This document shows positions 1-6,880 of a stretch of DNA of 51,325 nt, piece by piece. Made by a program: the position numbers and the translations under genes. The notes under the pieces were generated by a model. That model searched no databases, was not told the DNA's origin, and saw only the letters and a list, made by a program, of their open reading frames with translations. Source of the stretch: Virgisporangium ochraceum (GTDB lineage: Bacteria > Actinomycetota > Actinomycetes > Mycobacteriales > Micromonosporaceae); assembly GCF_016863655.1 (NCBI RefSeq), contig NZ_BOPH01000104.1:1-51325 (forward strand), written 5' to 3'. Position 1 is the first letter of the stretch, and each line of letters begins with the position of its first letter.

Positions 1-273
1 CTACATGGTCGGGAGTGAGGTGATGTCGGCGTAGCGGCCGTGCTGTGGTTGCCACGTCAGGTCGAGCGTGATTGGAACGATCGGCTCGGTGTCGACCAGC
101 CCGGCTATGGCTTCGTACATGTCCGGGTCGAGGGCATGCCGTGCCCAGTTCACGAAGGGCGCGTAGTACGGGTGGTAGACGACCACCACGCGGGCCCCGG
201 CCCAGGGCAGCGACCTCGTGAAGCGGATGGACGATGCCGGGCTGTCCTTCGACCGGGTAGAACCCTTTCGGAA
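1..273 (-). pseudogene. Degenerate C-terminal gene remnant, possibly an oxidoreductase
   Basis: An open minus-strand frame runs from 273 to a TAG at 1-3. It gives a protein-like C-terminus with PYYAPFVNWARHALDP and GRYADITSLPTM. Upstream, in another frame (about 240-345), the text VVIAAGALGT followed by YPVEGQPG resembles the substrate-domain region of FAD-dependent amine/amino-acid oxidases. The two pieces are out of frame and I see no convincing start, so this reads as a decayed gene. The family assignment is weak; that a coding relic is present is more likely than its identity. A neighbouring relic at 377-675 supports local decay. Confidence 0.3.
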
Positions 274-376
274 TCAGCCTTGACCACCGGCGCACTCGGG
301 TACCCAGGGCGCCCGCGGCGATGACAACCTCGGCGCCGACCGCGGCGGGACGCCCAAGGGTTGTTAGCTTCGGCGG

Positions 377-675
377 ATGCTTGTGCGGGTCACCGGGGTC
401 CTGATCGAGGACGGTCAGATCCTGCTGCTGAACCAGGACACCGACACCGGACGGGCGTGGAGCCTGCCCATCTGACGTTCGAGACCCGACGGGTCGGCGG
501 CGTCATCGGTGACGTGACGGTCGGCGTCGACACCCGACCCATCCGCGGCGTGGCGTTCGTGAAGCTCTCCGACCTTTCCGCACACGGGTTCAGTGACCGC
601 TTCGCCGAACTGGCCGCCAATGGCTTCCCCGATGCCGGGTCGTACCAGGGTGCCAAGGCCAACATCGGGCTGTGA
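377..675 (+). pseudogene. Nudix hydrolase relic with the Nudix box deleted
   Basis: The ATG at 377 opens a typical Nudix N-terminus (MLVRVTGVLIEDGQILLL then RAWSLP) that hits a TGA at 473-475. From about 470 the family's C-terminal half continues in another frame: HLTFETRRVGG, DTRPIRGVAFV, FAELAANGFP, ending GSYQGAKANIGL at 675. Nudix proteins normally carry the box GX5EX7REUXEEXGU right after the LP; here that whole stretch is missing, and the cut leaves the halves out of frame. Without the metal-binding box no hydrolase activity is possible. I infer one internal deletion of roughly 130-150 bases in a once-normal gene of about 150 residues. Confidence 0.8.
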
Positions 676-803
676 CGACCGGGCCGTCACGCGCGTCCAC
701 GATGATCTGATCCAGTTCGGTGACGCTGCGGACGCGGTTGTCCAGTGCGGCGATCCACCCGGCGAGTCGCACGCCCACGACCGGGACCGGGACGGGCCGC
801 GCG

Positions 804-2282
804 TCATGCAGGGACCGGGCTGGTGATGTCCCCGGAGGCGGCGTCGCCGGGCGCGGGTGCGTAGCAGATCCGGTCGCGGCCGTCGGCCTTGGCCGTGTAG
901 AGCGCCCTGTCCGCTCGGGCTACGAGCATCTCCAACGTCTCGGCGTGGTCCCAGGTCGCCAGTCCTGCCGAGAATGTCTGACCCATGGGGGTCACCGGGC
1001 GCAGGCGTTCCAGGACGACGGCCGCCTCTGCGGTCCCGGCACCGGGCAGCAGAACGAGGAACTCCTCGCCTCCGTACCGGGCGAGGACGTCGGAGTGGCG
1101 CACCTGCTCGTTCCAGGCGGCGGCGGCCTCTTTGAGCAGGCGGTCGCCGGCCGGATGGCCGTACGTGTCGTTGAACATCTTGAACCGGTCAAGGTCGATC
1201 ATGCCGACGCTGACCGGAACACCATTGGCTTTGCATTTCCCGAGTATCTGGGGCACCTCCTGTGCCCAGGCCCGCCGGTTGGGCAACCCGGTCAGCTCGT
1301 CGCGACGCGACATCTCGTGCACGACCTGCGACTGCCGTTCGGCTTGTTTGAGAAGCTGGGTGAACCTGCTCATGACGAGCAGGAACATGGCGGCTGATCC
1401 GATGGCGATGGCGTACCCGTCGACGATGTCGCCGGACACCTGCTCAGCGATCATCAGACCGGGTGAGATCAGCACCGCCCCGGTCAACAGGACCAGTTGG
1501 GCCCGGCTGATCTGCGACACGGCCGGCGCGGCCGGTCCGTCGTCCTGGACGCCCGTTCGGACGGTGGCCGAGGCCAGCAGCGCGAACGACAGCAGGTAGC
1601 CGTAGTTGATCAATCGGTCGGTCAACCACGCGTTGACCACGTTCTCATCCAGCAACGGCAGAACGACCCACAGCCAGTCGCCGGCCAGGTACAACCCGAT
1701 CGCCGTGGCGACGATCAGCGGTGCCCGCCGGCCCTGCCGGCCGCTACTGCGCAGCAACAGGATGGTGAGGGCCAGCAGGAGAAGGTCACCGACCGGATAG
1801 GCGACCGCGACCACCCGGACCGACAGCAGCGTCGTCGCGTCGCGCAGCACCGGGGCGATCGCGTAGGCCCACAGGAACAAGGCGATCCCGACCGTCACGG
1901 TGAGCGCGTCGACCACGGCCGCCCAATCGGTACGGCGGCGCAGCTTGCGAATCATGAGTACCAGCCCTGCCGCGGCGGCCGGGTAGAACGCCAGATAGAA
2001 CACGTCGGCGATGTCAGGGCCGTCGCCGGGGAACCAGTCGGTGTCCAGCTCGGCCGGTATCGGGCCGACGGCGGCGGACAGCACCCCCACGGTGACGAGT
2101 GCCCACGGCCAGCGCTGGTGGACGGGCATGCGCCGCAGCCCGGCGAGCATGGCGATCCCGCACGCGAAACTCAGCCCGGACTGGAAGCCGATCTCCCATC
2201 CGACGCTGCGGGGCGTCGCCAGGTACAGCACCCCCACGGCGACCGCCCCAGCCGCCCGGACCCGCCACCCGCGCCATCCCAC
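804..2282 (-). CDS. Membrane-anchored diguanylate cyclase (GGDEF)
   Basis: Probable c-di-GMP synthase acting at the membrane. The N-terminal two thirds contain about eight or nine hydrophobic helices (for example YPVGDLLLLALTILLL and AIAIGSAAMFLLVMS). A GGDEF domain then follows, with DELTGLPNRRAW, the metal-binding IDLDRFKMFND and active-site loop RYGGEEFLVLLP, an accepted GGEEF variant; the end includes RADRALYTAKADGRD. The frame stays open to 2663, but the extra part is low-complexity Arg/Pro text. I chose the GTG at 2282, just before the first helix; the start is uncertain by a few codons. About 492 residues. It stands alone, flanked by relics, and no EAL domain is nearby. Confidence 0.85.
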   Translation of the reverse strand: MGWRGWRVRAAGAVAVGVLYLATPRSVGWEIGFQSGLSFACGIAMLAGLRRMPVHQRWPWALVTVGVLSAAVGPIPAELDTDWFPGDGPDIADVFYLAFYPAAAAGLVLMIRKLRRRTDWAAVVDALTVTVGIALFLWAYAIAPVLRDATTLLSVRVVAVAYPVGDLLLLALTILLLRSSGRQGRRAPLIVATAIGLYLAGDWLWVVLPLLDENVVNAWLTDRLINYGYLLSFALLASATVRTGVQDDGPAAPAVSQISRAQLVLLTGAVLISPGLMIAEQVSGDIVDGYAIAIGSAAMFLLVMSRFTQLLKQAERQSQVVHEMSRRDELTGLPNRRAWAQEVPQILGKCKANGVPVSVGMIDLDRFKMFNDTYGHPAGDRLLKEAAAAWNEQVRHSDVLARYGGEEFLVLLPGAGTAEAAVVLERLRPVTPMGQTFSAGLATWDHAETLEMLVARADRALYTAKADGRDRICYAPAPGDAASGDITSPVPA

Positions 2283-2494
2283 CAGCCCATTACACGTTCC
2301 GCCGCCCGGTGATGATAAAGAGATCGACAAGAATCCGGACGCTGGGGCCAGTCGGCCGACCGGGTGGAGGCCCCGCTCCCGACGTGGCGCCTGCGGTGGC
2401 GGTCGACTCCTGAGACCGGAACGCTGTGGAGGCTGGAGAAGACCGGCGGACAGTGCTCCGTTGCGGTCAAGCCGGACGGATGGGGGTGGGCGGC

Positions 2495-3059
2495 GTGGCG
2501 ACAGACAGGTTCGTGGTCGGAGTGGACGGCTCACCGGCGTCGGAAGACGCTCTCGAGTGGGCGCTGCGCGAGGCCCGCCTACGGAAGCTGCCGCTGAGCG
2601 TTGTCGCGGCATGGTGGCCGCCGGGTGAGCGGGCGAGGATCGAGCAGCCGGAGACGTTGACATCCGTCGAACAGCTCCGCGTCGGCATCCGTGAACGGCT
2701 CGTAGCCACAGTCGACGCGGTCGCCCGACGCACAGGCGTCACCGATGTCGTGGTCGAACCCGCGGTCGTCTACGGGCATCCGGCTCAGACGCTCGTTGCG
2801 GGGCGGTGTGCTCCATGCGGTGCTCACGTGGATCGCGCCGTACCAGGCCACCTCCGTGTGGTCGCCGCCGCTCCCGTCGAACACAGTGTGGTCTAGGGAC
2901 CCGCCGGTCCGGTACTGGTAGCGGCGGCCAGTGACGCCGACATGCTCGTTGTGGGGTCCCGCGGTCGTGGCGGATGGAAGGCGCTGTTGCTGGGCTCGGC
3001 GTCAACGCATTGTCGTCGTCAATGCGCCCGGTCCGGTCGTGATCGCCCGCGAAGCTTGA
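2495..3059 (+). pseudogene. Universal stress protein (UspA family), disrupted
   Basis: The GTG at 2495 begins a canonical Usp fold: FVVGVDGSPASEDALEWAL, later VVVEPAVVYGHPAQTLV. After about 2805 roughly 100 bases of unrelated sequence intervene with an in-frame TAG at 2894-2896. The same frame then resumes Usp sequence with ATP-binding DADMLVVGSRGRGGWKALLLG (about 2936-2998). A further frameshift near 3000 puts the last strand (RIVVVNAPGPVVIAREA) in another frame ending at the TGA 3057-3059. Two lesions, an insertion with a stop and a frameshift, make a functional product unlikely. The neighbouring DUF3040 and DksA-like genes are common companions of stress-protein genes in actinomycetes. Confidence 0.8.
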
Positions 3060-3068
3060 ACCCGACCC

Positions 3069-3335
3069 TCATGTGGATCTGTCGAGCCATTCGATCATCC
3101 ACAGCCGCACCGCGGCAATGGTCGCGATGACGGCGATGAACGCGGCTAGCGCAAACAGCCCTACCCCGGCGGCCGTCACTGCCGCGAGGAACGCCGCGAG
3201 TGCGGCCGGTCCCCGCCATACGTGCGCCCGCGAACCCGTGCCGGCGAGGCTGAACCGGGATGCGAACTCGGGGTCGTCCGTCCTGAGGCCGGCCTCGATC
3301 GCAGCGAGACGCCGTTGTTCGCCTTCGGACAGCAT
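3069..3335 (-). CDS. DUF3040 small membrane protein
   Basis: 88 residues. The N-terminus is the family's typical amphipathic stretch (MLSEGEQRRLAAIEAGL, then DDPEFASRF), followed by two adjacent hydrophobic segments at about residues 42-60 and 62-78 and a short basic/acidic tail. This layout matches actinobacterial DUF3040 inner-membrane proteins, whose function is unknown. A strong GAGGAGG ribosome site lies just before the ATG at 3335, immediately after the stop of the upstream DksA-like gene, so the two are probably co-transcribed. Identification rests on motif and topology; the role is not known. Confidence 0.8.
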   Translation of the reverse strand: MLSEGEQRRLAAIEAGLRTDDPEFASRFSLAGTGSRAHVWRGPAALAAFLAAVTAAGVGLFALAAFIAVIATIAAVRLWMIEWLDRST

Positions 3336-3344
3336 GGTGCCTCC

Positions 3345-3704
3345 TCACACTGGCTCATATCGGCCCGAGTGGGGCCGCCCGGTGGTGTCGGACCGATCGC
3401 AACGTGGACACAGCGACGCGTGTGGCCGGTCGCTCAGACGCCATCGTGGGATGCTCAGACCGCAGTGCTCGCAGGCGCCGTAGCGACCTTCAGCGATGCG
3501 CTGGAGGGCGTGGGCTGTGTCCGCGAGCGACGAACGAGCGGACGCGATCGATGCGGCGGTCGTGTCATCGCGGCTGAACCGGTACCGGCTGGTGAGCTGG
3601 ATCAGTCGGTCTGTCTGCCCTTGAAACTGCGCCTCCAACGCATCGCGCAGTTCGTCTGACTCCTGTACACCTCCGTCTGGCCGGTACGACGTGGCACTCG
3701 TCAT
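3345..3704 (-). CDS. DksA/TraR-type zinc-finger protein
   Basis: 119 residues. The coiled-coil-prone N-terminal half (residues 15-75) is followed by the RIAEGRYGACEHCG entry to a four-cysteine zinc finger. The pattern is CEHC, seventeen residues, then CPRC, which is typical of TraR/DksA C4 fingers. Family members act on RNA polymerase through its secondary channel, often with ppGpp; many short actinobacterial versions are uncharacterised. The frame is open to 3818, but the ATG at 3704 has a perfect GAGGAGG site eight bases upstream, so I use it. The stop falls next to the ribosome site of the DUF3040 gene, suggesting a two-gene stress operon. Confidence 0.82.
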   Translation of the reverse strand: MTSATSYRPDGGVQESDELRDALEAQFQGQTDRLIQLTSRYRFSRDDTTAASIASARSSLADTAHALQRIAEGRYGACEHCGLSIPRWRLSDRPHASLCPRCDRSDTTGRPHSGRYEPV

Positions 3705-3947
3705 GGTGGCCTCCTCGGTTGTTCGGCCCTTCCCGTACCACGGTCCGTCGCCGTGTACGGACTCCGCAGTGCCCTGGACCGGCCAACGTCGCGCCGCGCG
3801 TTTGCCGGCGGACGGCAATCACGGCGGATCCATCCGGGATGCCGCTGCCACCGACCGTTGAATCGGCCGCCTTTCATGACAGCCCGAATCGTGCCTGCCG
3901 ATCGTCGGCAAATACAGTGGCGGGAGATCGGTGAGGAGGTGAGCGAC

Positions 3948-5174
3948 GTGGCGACTGCTGGTCGGAGACGCCGGACCGCTTCCACTGCGACGGCGCAGGA
4001 GGCGTGGCTGGTCGAGGTCGCCGCTGGCGCCAGCCGCGACGCCGGCGGGGTGCCGGTCGCCCTGCTCGGTGACTACCTGCCTCTGCTGGCCGACGCGGCC
4101 GTCACCGGGCGACGGCCCGGGCGCGCGGAGCTCGACGCCGTCGGCCGGCTCGGTCGGCAGGCGGCGGAACAGGGCATCTCCGCCGGACGGGTGGTGCAGC
4201 TGTACCTGTCGGCGGCCCGGCGGCTCTGGCAGGACCTGCCCATCGTGGTCCGCGACCGCGACCGTGACGCCGTCCGCGACGCCGCGGCGGCGGTGCTCCA
4301 CGTCATCGACGACGCGGTGGCGACGCTGGCCGAAGGCTACGCGGTGGCCCGGCGCGATCTGGTCCGCCGAGAGGAGGTCCTGCGCCGCGACCTCGTCGAC
4401 GACCTCCTGCGCGGCGACTCCGACCTGGGCGGGCTCGTCGAACGGGCCGAACCGTTCGGGCTCGACCTGGCGCGGGTCCACCAGGTCGCGCTGGCCTCCC
4501 CCGGCCGGCGGCTGCCCGACACCGACACCGCGATCAGCGCCCTGGAAGCGGTCATCTTCGAACGCCTCGGCGATCGCGACGTCCTCGTCGCCACCAAGGA
4601 CGGTCTGCTCGTGGTCCTGGCACCGGCCGACCCGACCACCGCCGGCCGGACGACACATGCCGACGACCTCGGACACCTCATGTACCGCGAGCTGAACCGG
4701 CTTCGTCGCGGCCGTCCCTGGCGGGTCGCTGTCGGCCGGGCACACGCCGGTCTGTACGGCATCGCCCGCTCCTACGAGGAAGCCCGTGAGTCGTTGACCC
4801 TCGCCGGGCGGCTGAACGTCAGCACCCCGGTCGTCGACGCGCACAACCTTCTGATCTACCGCGTCCTGCTCCGCGACCAGCCCGCGATGGTCGACCTGGT
4901 GTCCGCTGTCCTCGGTCCACTGGCCGAAGCCCGCGGCGGCGCGCAACCACTCATCGACACCCTCGACGCGTACTTCGCCACCGGCTCGGTGGCCACCGAG
5001 TCGGCGAAAAGGCTGCACGTGTCGGTACGGACCGTGACCTACCGCCTGGAACGGATCAGGACGCTCACCGGATACGACGCGACCGACCCCGAGCACAGCT
5101 TCACCCTGCACGCCGCGGTGCTCGGAGCCAAGGTCCTCAACTGGCCCACCCAGCCGCTACCCATCCAGGGGTGA
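3948..5174 (+). CDS. PucR/CdaR-family transcriptional regulator
   Basis: About 408 residues. The C-terminal 60 residues are the PucR-type helix-turn-helix: LIDTLDAYFATGSVATESAK, then HVSVRTVTYRLERIRTLTG. The middle has the GGDEF-like fold usual in these regulators (AVGRAHAGLYGIARSYEEAR just before the HTH). The N-terminal 150 residues form a helical RsbT-type sensor-like segment (QGISAGRVVQLYLSAARRLW). Relatives control nitrogen, sugar-diacid or secondary-metabolism genes; the effector here is unknown. The GTG at 3948 is preceded by GAGGAGG (3934-3940) at seven bases, better than the in-frame GTG at 3939 or the open frame back to 3753. It is divergent from the DksA-like gene across about 240 bases. 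Confidence 0.85.
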   Translation: MATAGRRRRTASTATAQEAWLVEVAAGASRDAGGVPVALLGDYLPLLADAAVTGRRPGRAELDAVGRLGRQAAEQGISAGRVVQLYLSAARRLWQDLPIVVRDRDRDAVRDAAAAVLHVIDDAVATLAEGYAVARRDLVRREEVLRRDLVDDLLRGDSDLGGLVERAEPFGLDLARVHQVALASPGRRLPDTDTAISALEAVIFERLGDRDVLVATKDGLLVVLAPADPTTAGRTTHADDLGHLMYRELNRLRRGRPWRVAVGRAHAGLYGIARSYEEARESLTLAGRLNVSTPVVDAHNLLIYRVLLRDQPAMVDLVSAVLGPLAEARGGAQPLIDTLDAYFATGSVATESAKRLHVSVRTVTYRLERIRTLTGYDATDPEHSFTLHAAVLGAKVLNWPTQPLPIQG

Positions 5175-5252
5175 GGCAGGGCTGGTAGCCGGCAACCAGC
5201 ACACCGATGGCGACCGGCACACCTGCGCGTCCGTCCTGACAGGCCGAACGGC

Positions 5253-5426
5253 TTACGCGGCCGCCGCGGCAACCAGGCCGGCGGTCCAGCAGGCGACCCG
5301 TTCGACCGGCCACCACCGACCACGTCGGAACGCCGCCACGACCCCGATCACGTAGACGACGGCGGCGGCCGACAGGACGACACCGCACATCCAGGCGGCC
5401 CAGGACGATCCAGCGGCGTCGTGCAT
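5253..5426 (-). pseudogene. Truncated CtaG-like cytochrome oxidase assembly protein
   Basis: 57 residues from the ATG at 5426, starting two bases past the upstream stop. The text (SSWAAWMCG, a membrane helix, AAFRRGRWWPVERVACWTAG) matches the N-terminus and first two helices of Caa3/CtaG-type membrane proteins, which are normally about 250-300 residues with seven or more helices. The frame stops at 5253 and no further CtaG-like text follows, so the rest is missing. Genes of this type often sit next to DUF2243 genes, as here. I infer a relic; a short peptide may still be translated. Confidence 0.55.
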
Positions 5427-5428
5427 GG

Positions 5429-5650
5429 TCAGACGCCGACGGCGGGACCGTAGAAGAGACCATCCGAGACCAGCCCGATCGCCGGCGTCGACCTGTCGTA
5501 GAAGTGGTGCCAGTGCAGCACCTGGTGGAAGACCGCCTCGTCGACGAACGCCGCCACCCCCAGGCACAGCAGCGCTCCGGACAACACAGTGCGACCCGTG
5601 GCGGCCGACGCTCCGGTCGCCGGCGTGAGAGTGGGAGCAGTGGAAGACAT
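5429..5650 (-). pseudogene. Truncated DUF2243 membrane protein
   Basis: The ATG at 5650 has GGAGG six bases upstream. The 73-residue product carries the DUF2243 hallmark: a first helix with GALLCLGVAAFVDEAVFHQV followed by LHWHHFYD, then SDGLFYG at the start of the next helix. Full proteins are about 150-180 residues with four helices; this frame ends at 5429 inside the second helix, and a CtaG-like fragment begins three bases later. The histidine-rich segment is intact but most of the membrane domain is gone. An in-frame deletion or early stop is the likely cause. Confidence 0.6.
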
Positions 5651-5894
5651 CGACACCCTCCGACAACGCGGTCAACGGTCGCGTGCCTACCCGGACCCGA
5701 TCGGGTGAACGGCAGCCGGACGCGGGCACCCCGACCGGTCTGCACATGAACTCGGCGACCATCTCCGCCGCGATGTCATCGTGACGGCGAACGCTTCCAG
5801 GCGCGCAGTCCGGTCAGCCATACCCGGTGCACATGGGTCGCGCGAGGATCCGTTCGTCGCGGACGACGATGTCCATGGCGACGCGAGACATCGG

Positions 5895-6503
5895 TCAGAG
5901 CCATCCCTGCTCCTGGGCGTGGATCAGGGTCTCCGTGCGGTTGCGTTTGCCGAGGCGAGCGTAGAGGTCACGGAGCAACCGGAACATCATGCGTTCGGAA
6001 TAGCCGGAGCGGCCGGCCAACTCGGCGACGCTGTCGCCGCGGGCCAGTTGTCGCAGCCAGGAGATCTCATCCGACGACGGTGTCCGATCCGCGTCCGCAT
6101 CGGGCCGGCCCTCGACCCGGGTCAGGGCCCGGAGCACGTCCGTCGGGATCAGGCTCTTGCCGTCCACCGCCGCGTCCAGGACAGCGCGAAGCGTGTCCGG
6201 CGATGCGTCGCGGGGAATCGCTGCCACGGCACCGGAGTTGAGGGCGCGAACGTAGGCTGCGGGCTGCGGCCGGTCCAGCACCGCGATGACGCCGTTGCCG
6301 GGCGCGCCGCGGCATACCTCGTCCAGGGTCGCCCAATCGGCCAGTGCCTGCACGGTGAGGACGACGATCCGCCGCTCGGGCACGGCGGCCCAGGACACCA
6401 CGTCGTCGGTCTCCTCCGCGCCGTAGCCCGCGGCGGTGATCGCCGCGATCATGCCATGTCGGAGCAGTGGCAACGGATCGACGACGGCGACCCGGAGAAC
6501 CAT
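5895..6503 (-). CDS. LuxR/NarL-type regulator with a degenerate receiver
   Basis: About 202 residues. The N-terminal part (MVLRVAVVDPLPLLRHGM) follows the receiver-domain beta1/alpha1 pattern, but the strand that should end in the phospho-acceptor Asp reads RIVVLTVQALADW, with no Asp in the expected place. The C-terminal 60 residues are a LuxR-type HTH: LARGDSVAELAGRSGYSERM, RLLRDLYARLGKRNRTE. It is therefore probably phosphorylation-independent. No kinase gene is adjacent. The ATG at 6503 was preferred to the one at 6554, which has no ribosome site. It lies just downstream of the conflict locus on the same strand and could regulate it; that is inference. Confidence 0.75.
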   Translation of the reverse strand: MVLRVAVVDPLPLLRHGMIAAITAAGYGAEETDDVVSWAAVPERRIVVLTVQALADWATLDEVCRGAPGNGVIAVLDRPQPAAYVRALNSGAVAAIPRDASPDTLRAVLDAAVDGKSLIPTDVLRALTRVEGRPDADADRTPSSDEISWLRQLARGDSVAELAGRSGYSERMMFRLLRDLYARLGKRNRTETLIHAQEQGWL

Positions 6504-6688
6504 CGCCCGATCTTCTTCCACTCGCCGGGCGTCCGCCAGCACATCGCCGGGCATGTCAGCGTCGTGCCGCGGCGGTGCGGCATACCGCCACCGTCAATGC
6601 GTCATGGACCTGCCCCGTGAGCCGGACATAACGTCGCCGAAGGCACTCAGTGTGATGTCCGGTGAACAATTAGCGATCGGTAAGCCAT

Positions 6689-6880
6689 ATGTTCCATCGG
6701 CGGTACTTCGGGGCCAGCATCGATCCCGACGGCTCCTTCGGGATCGTCGGGATCATCGTCAGCGCGGCACTCGTCCTCGTGGGGGCCGTCCTGTTCCTGG
6801 CGTTGTGCAGCTCAGGGCAGCAAGAACAACGTCCGGGACCGGGGCAGCCGGCGTCCCCAACTGCTTCACCAGCAGGGTGA
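6689..6880 (+). CDS. Possible small single-helix membrane protein
   Basis: A 63-residue frame with an N-terminal soluble part (MFHRRYFGASIDPDGSF), one strong membrane helix (FGIVGIIVSAALVLVGAVLF), then a Cys and a Gln/Pro-rich tail. It begins in a locally less GC-rich stretch but has only a weak ribosome site, and its 3' two thirds overlap antisense the 3' end of the large STAND gene. It could be real, or the reverse shadow of that gene's C-terminus. Low confidence. Confidence 0.25.
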   Translation: MFHRRYFGASIDPDGSFGIVGIIVSAALVLVGAVLFLALCSSGQQEQRPGPGQPASPTASPAG

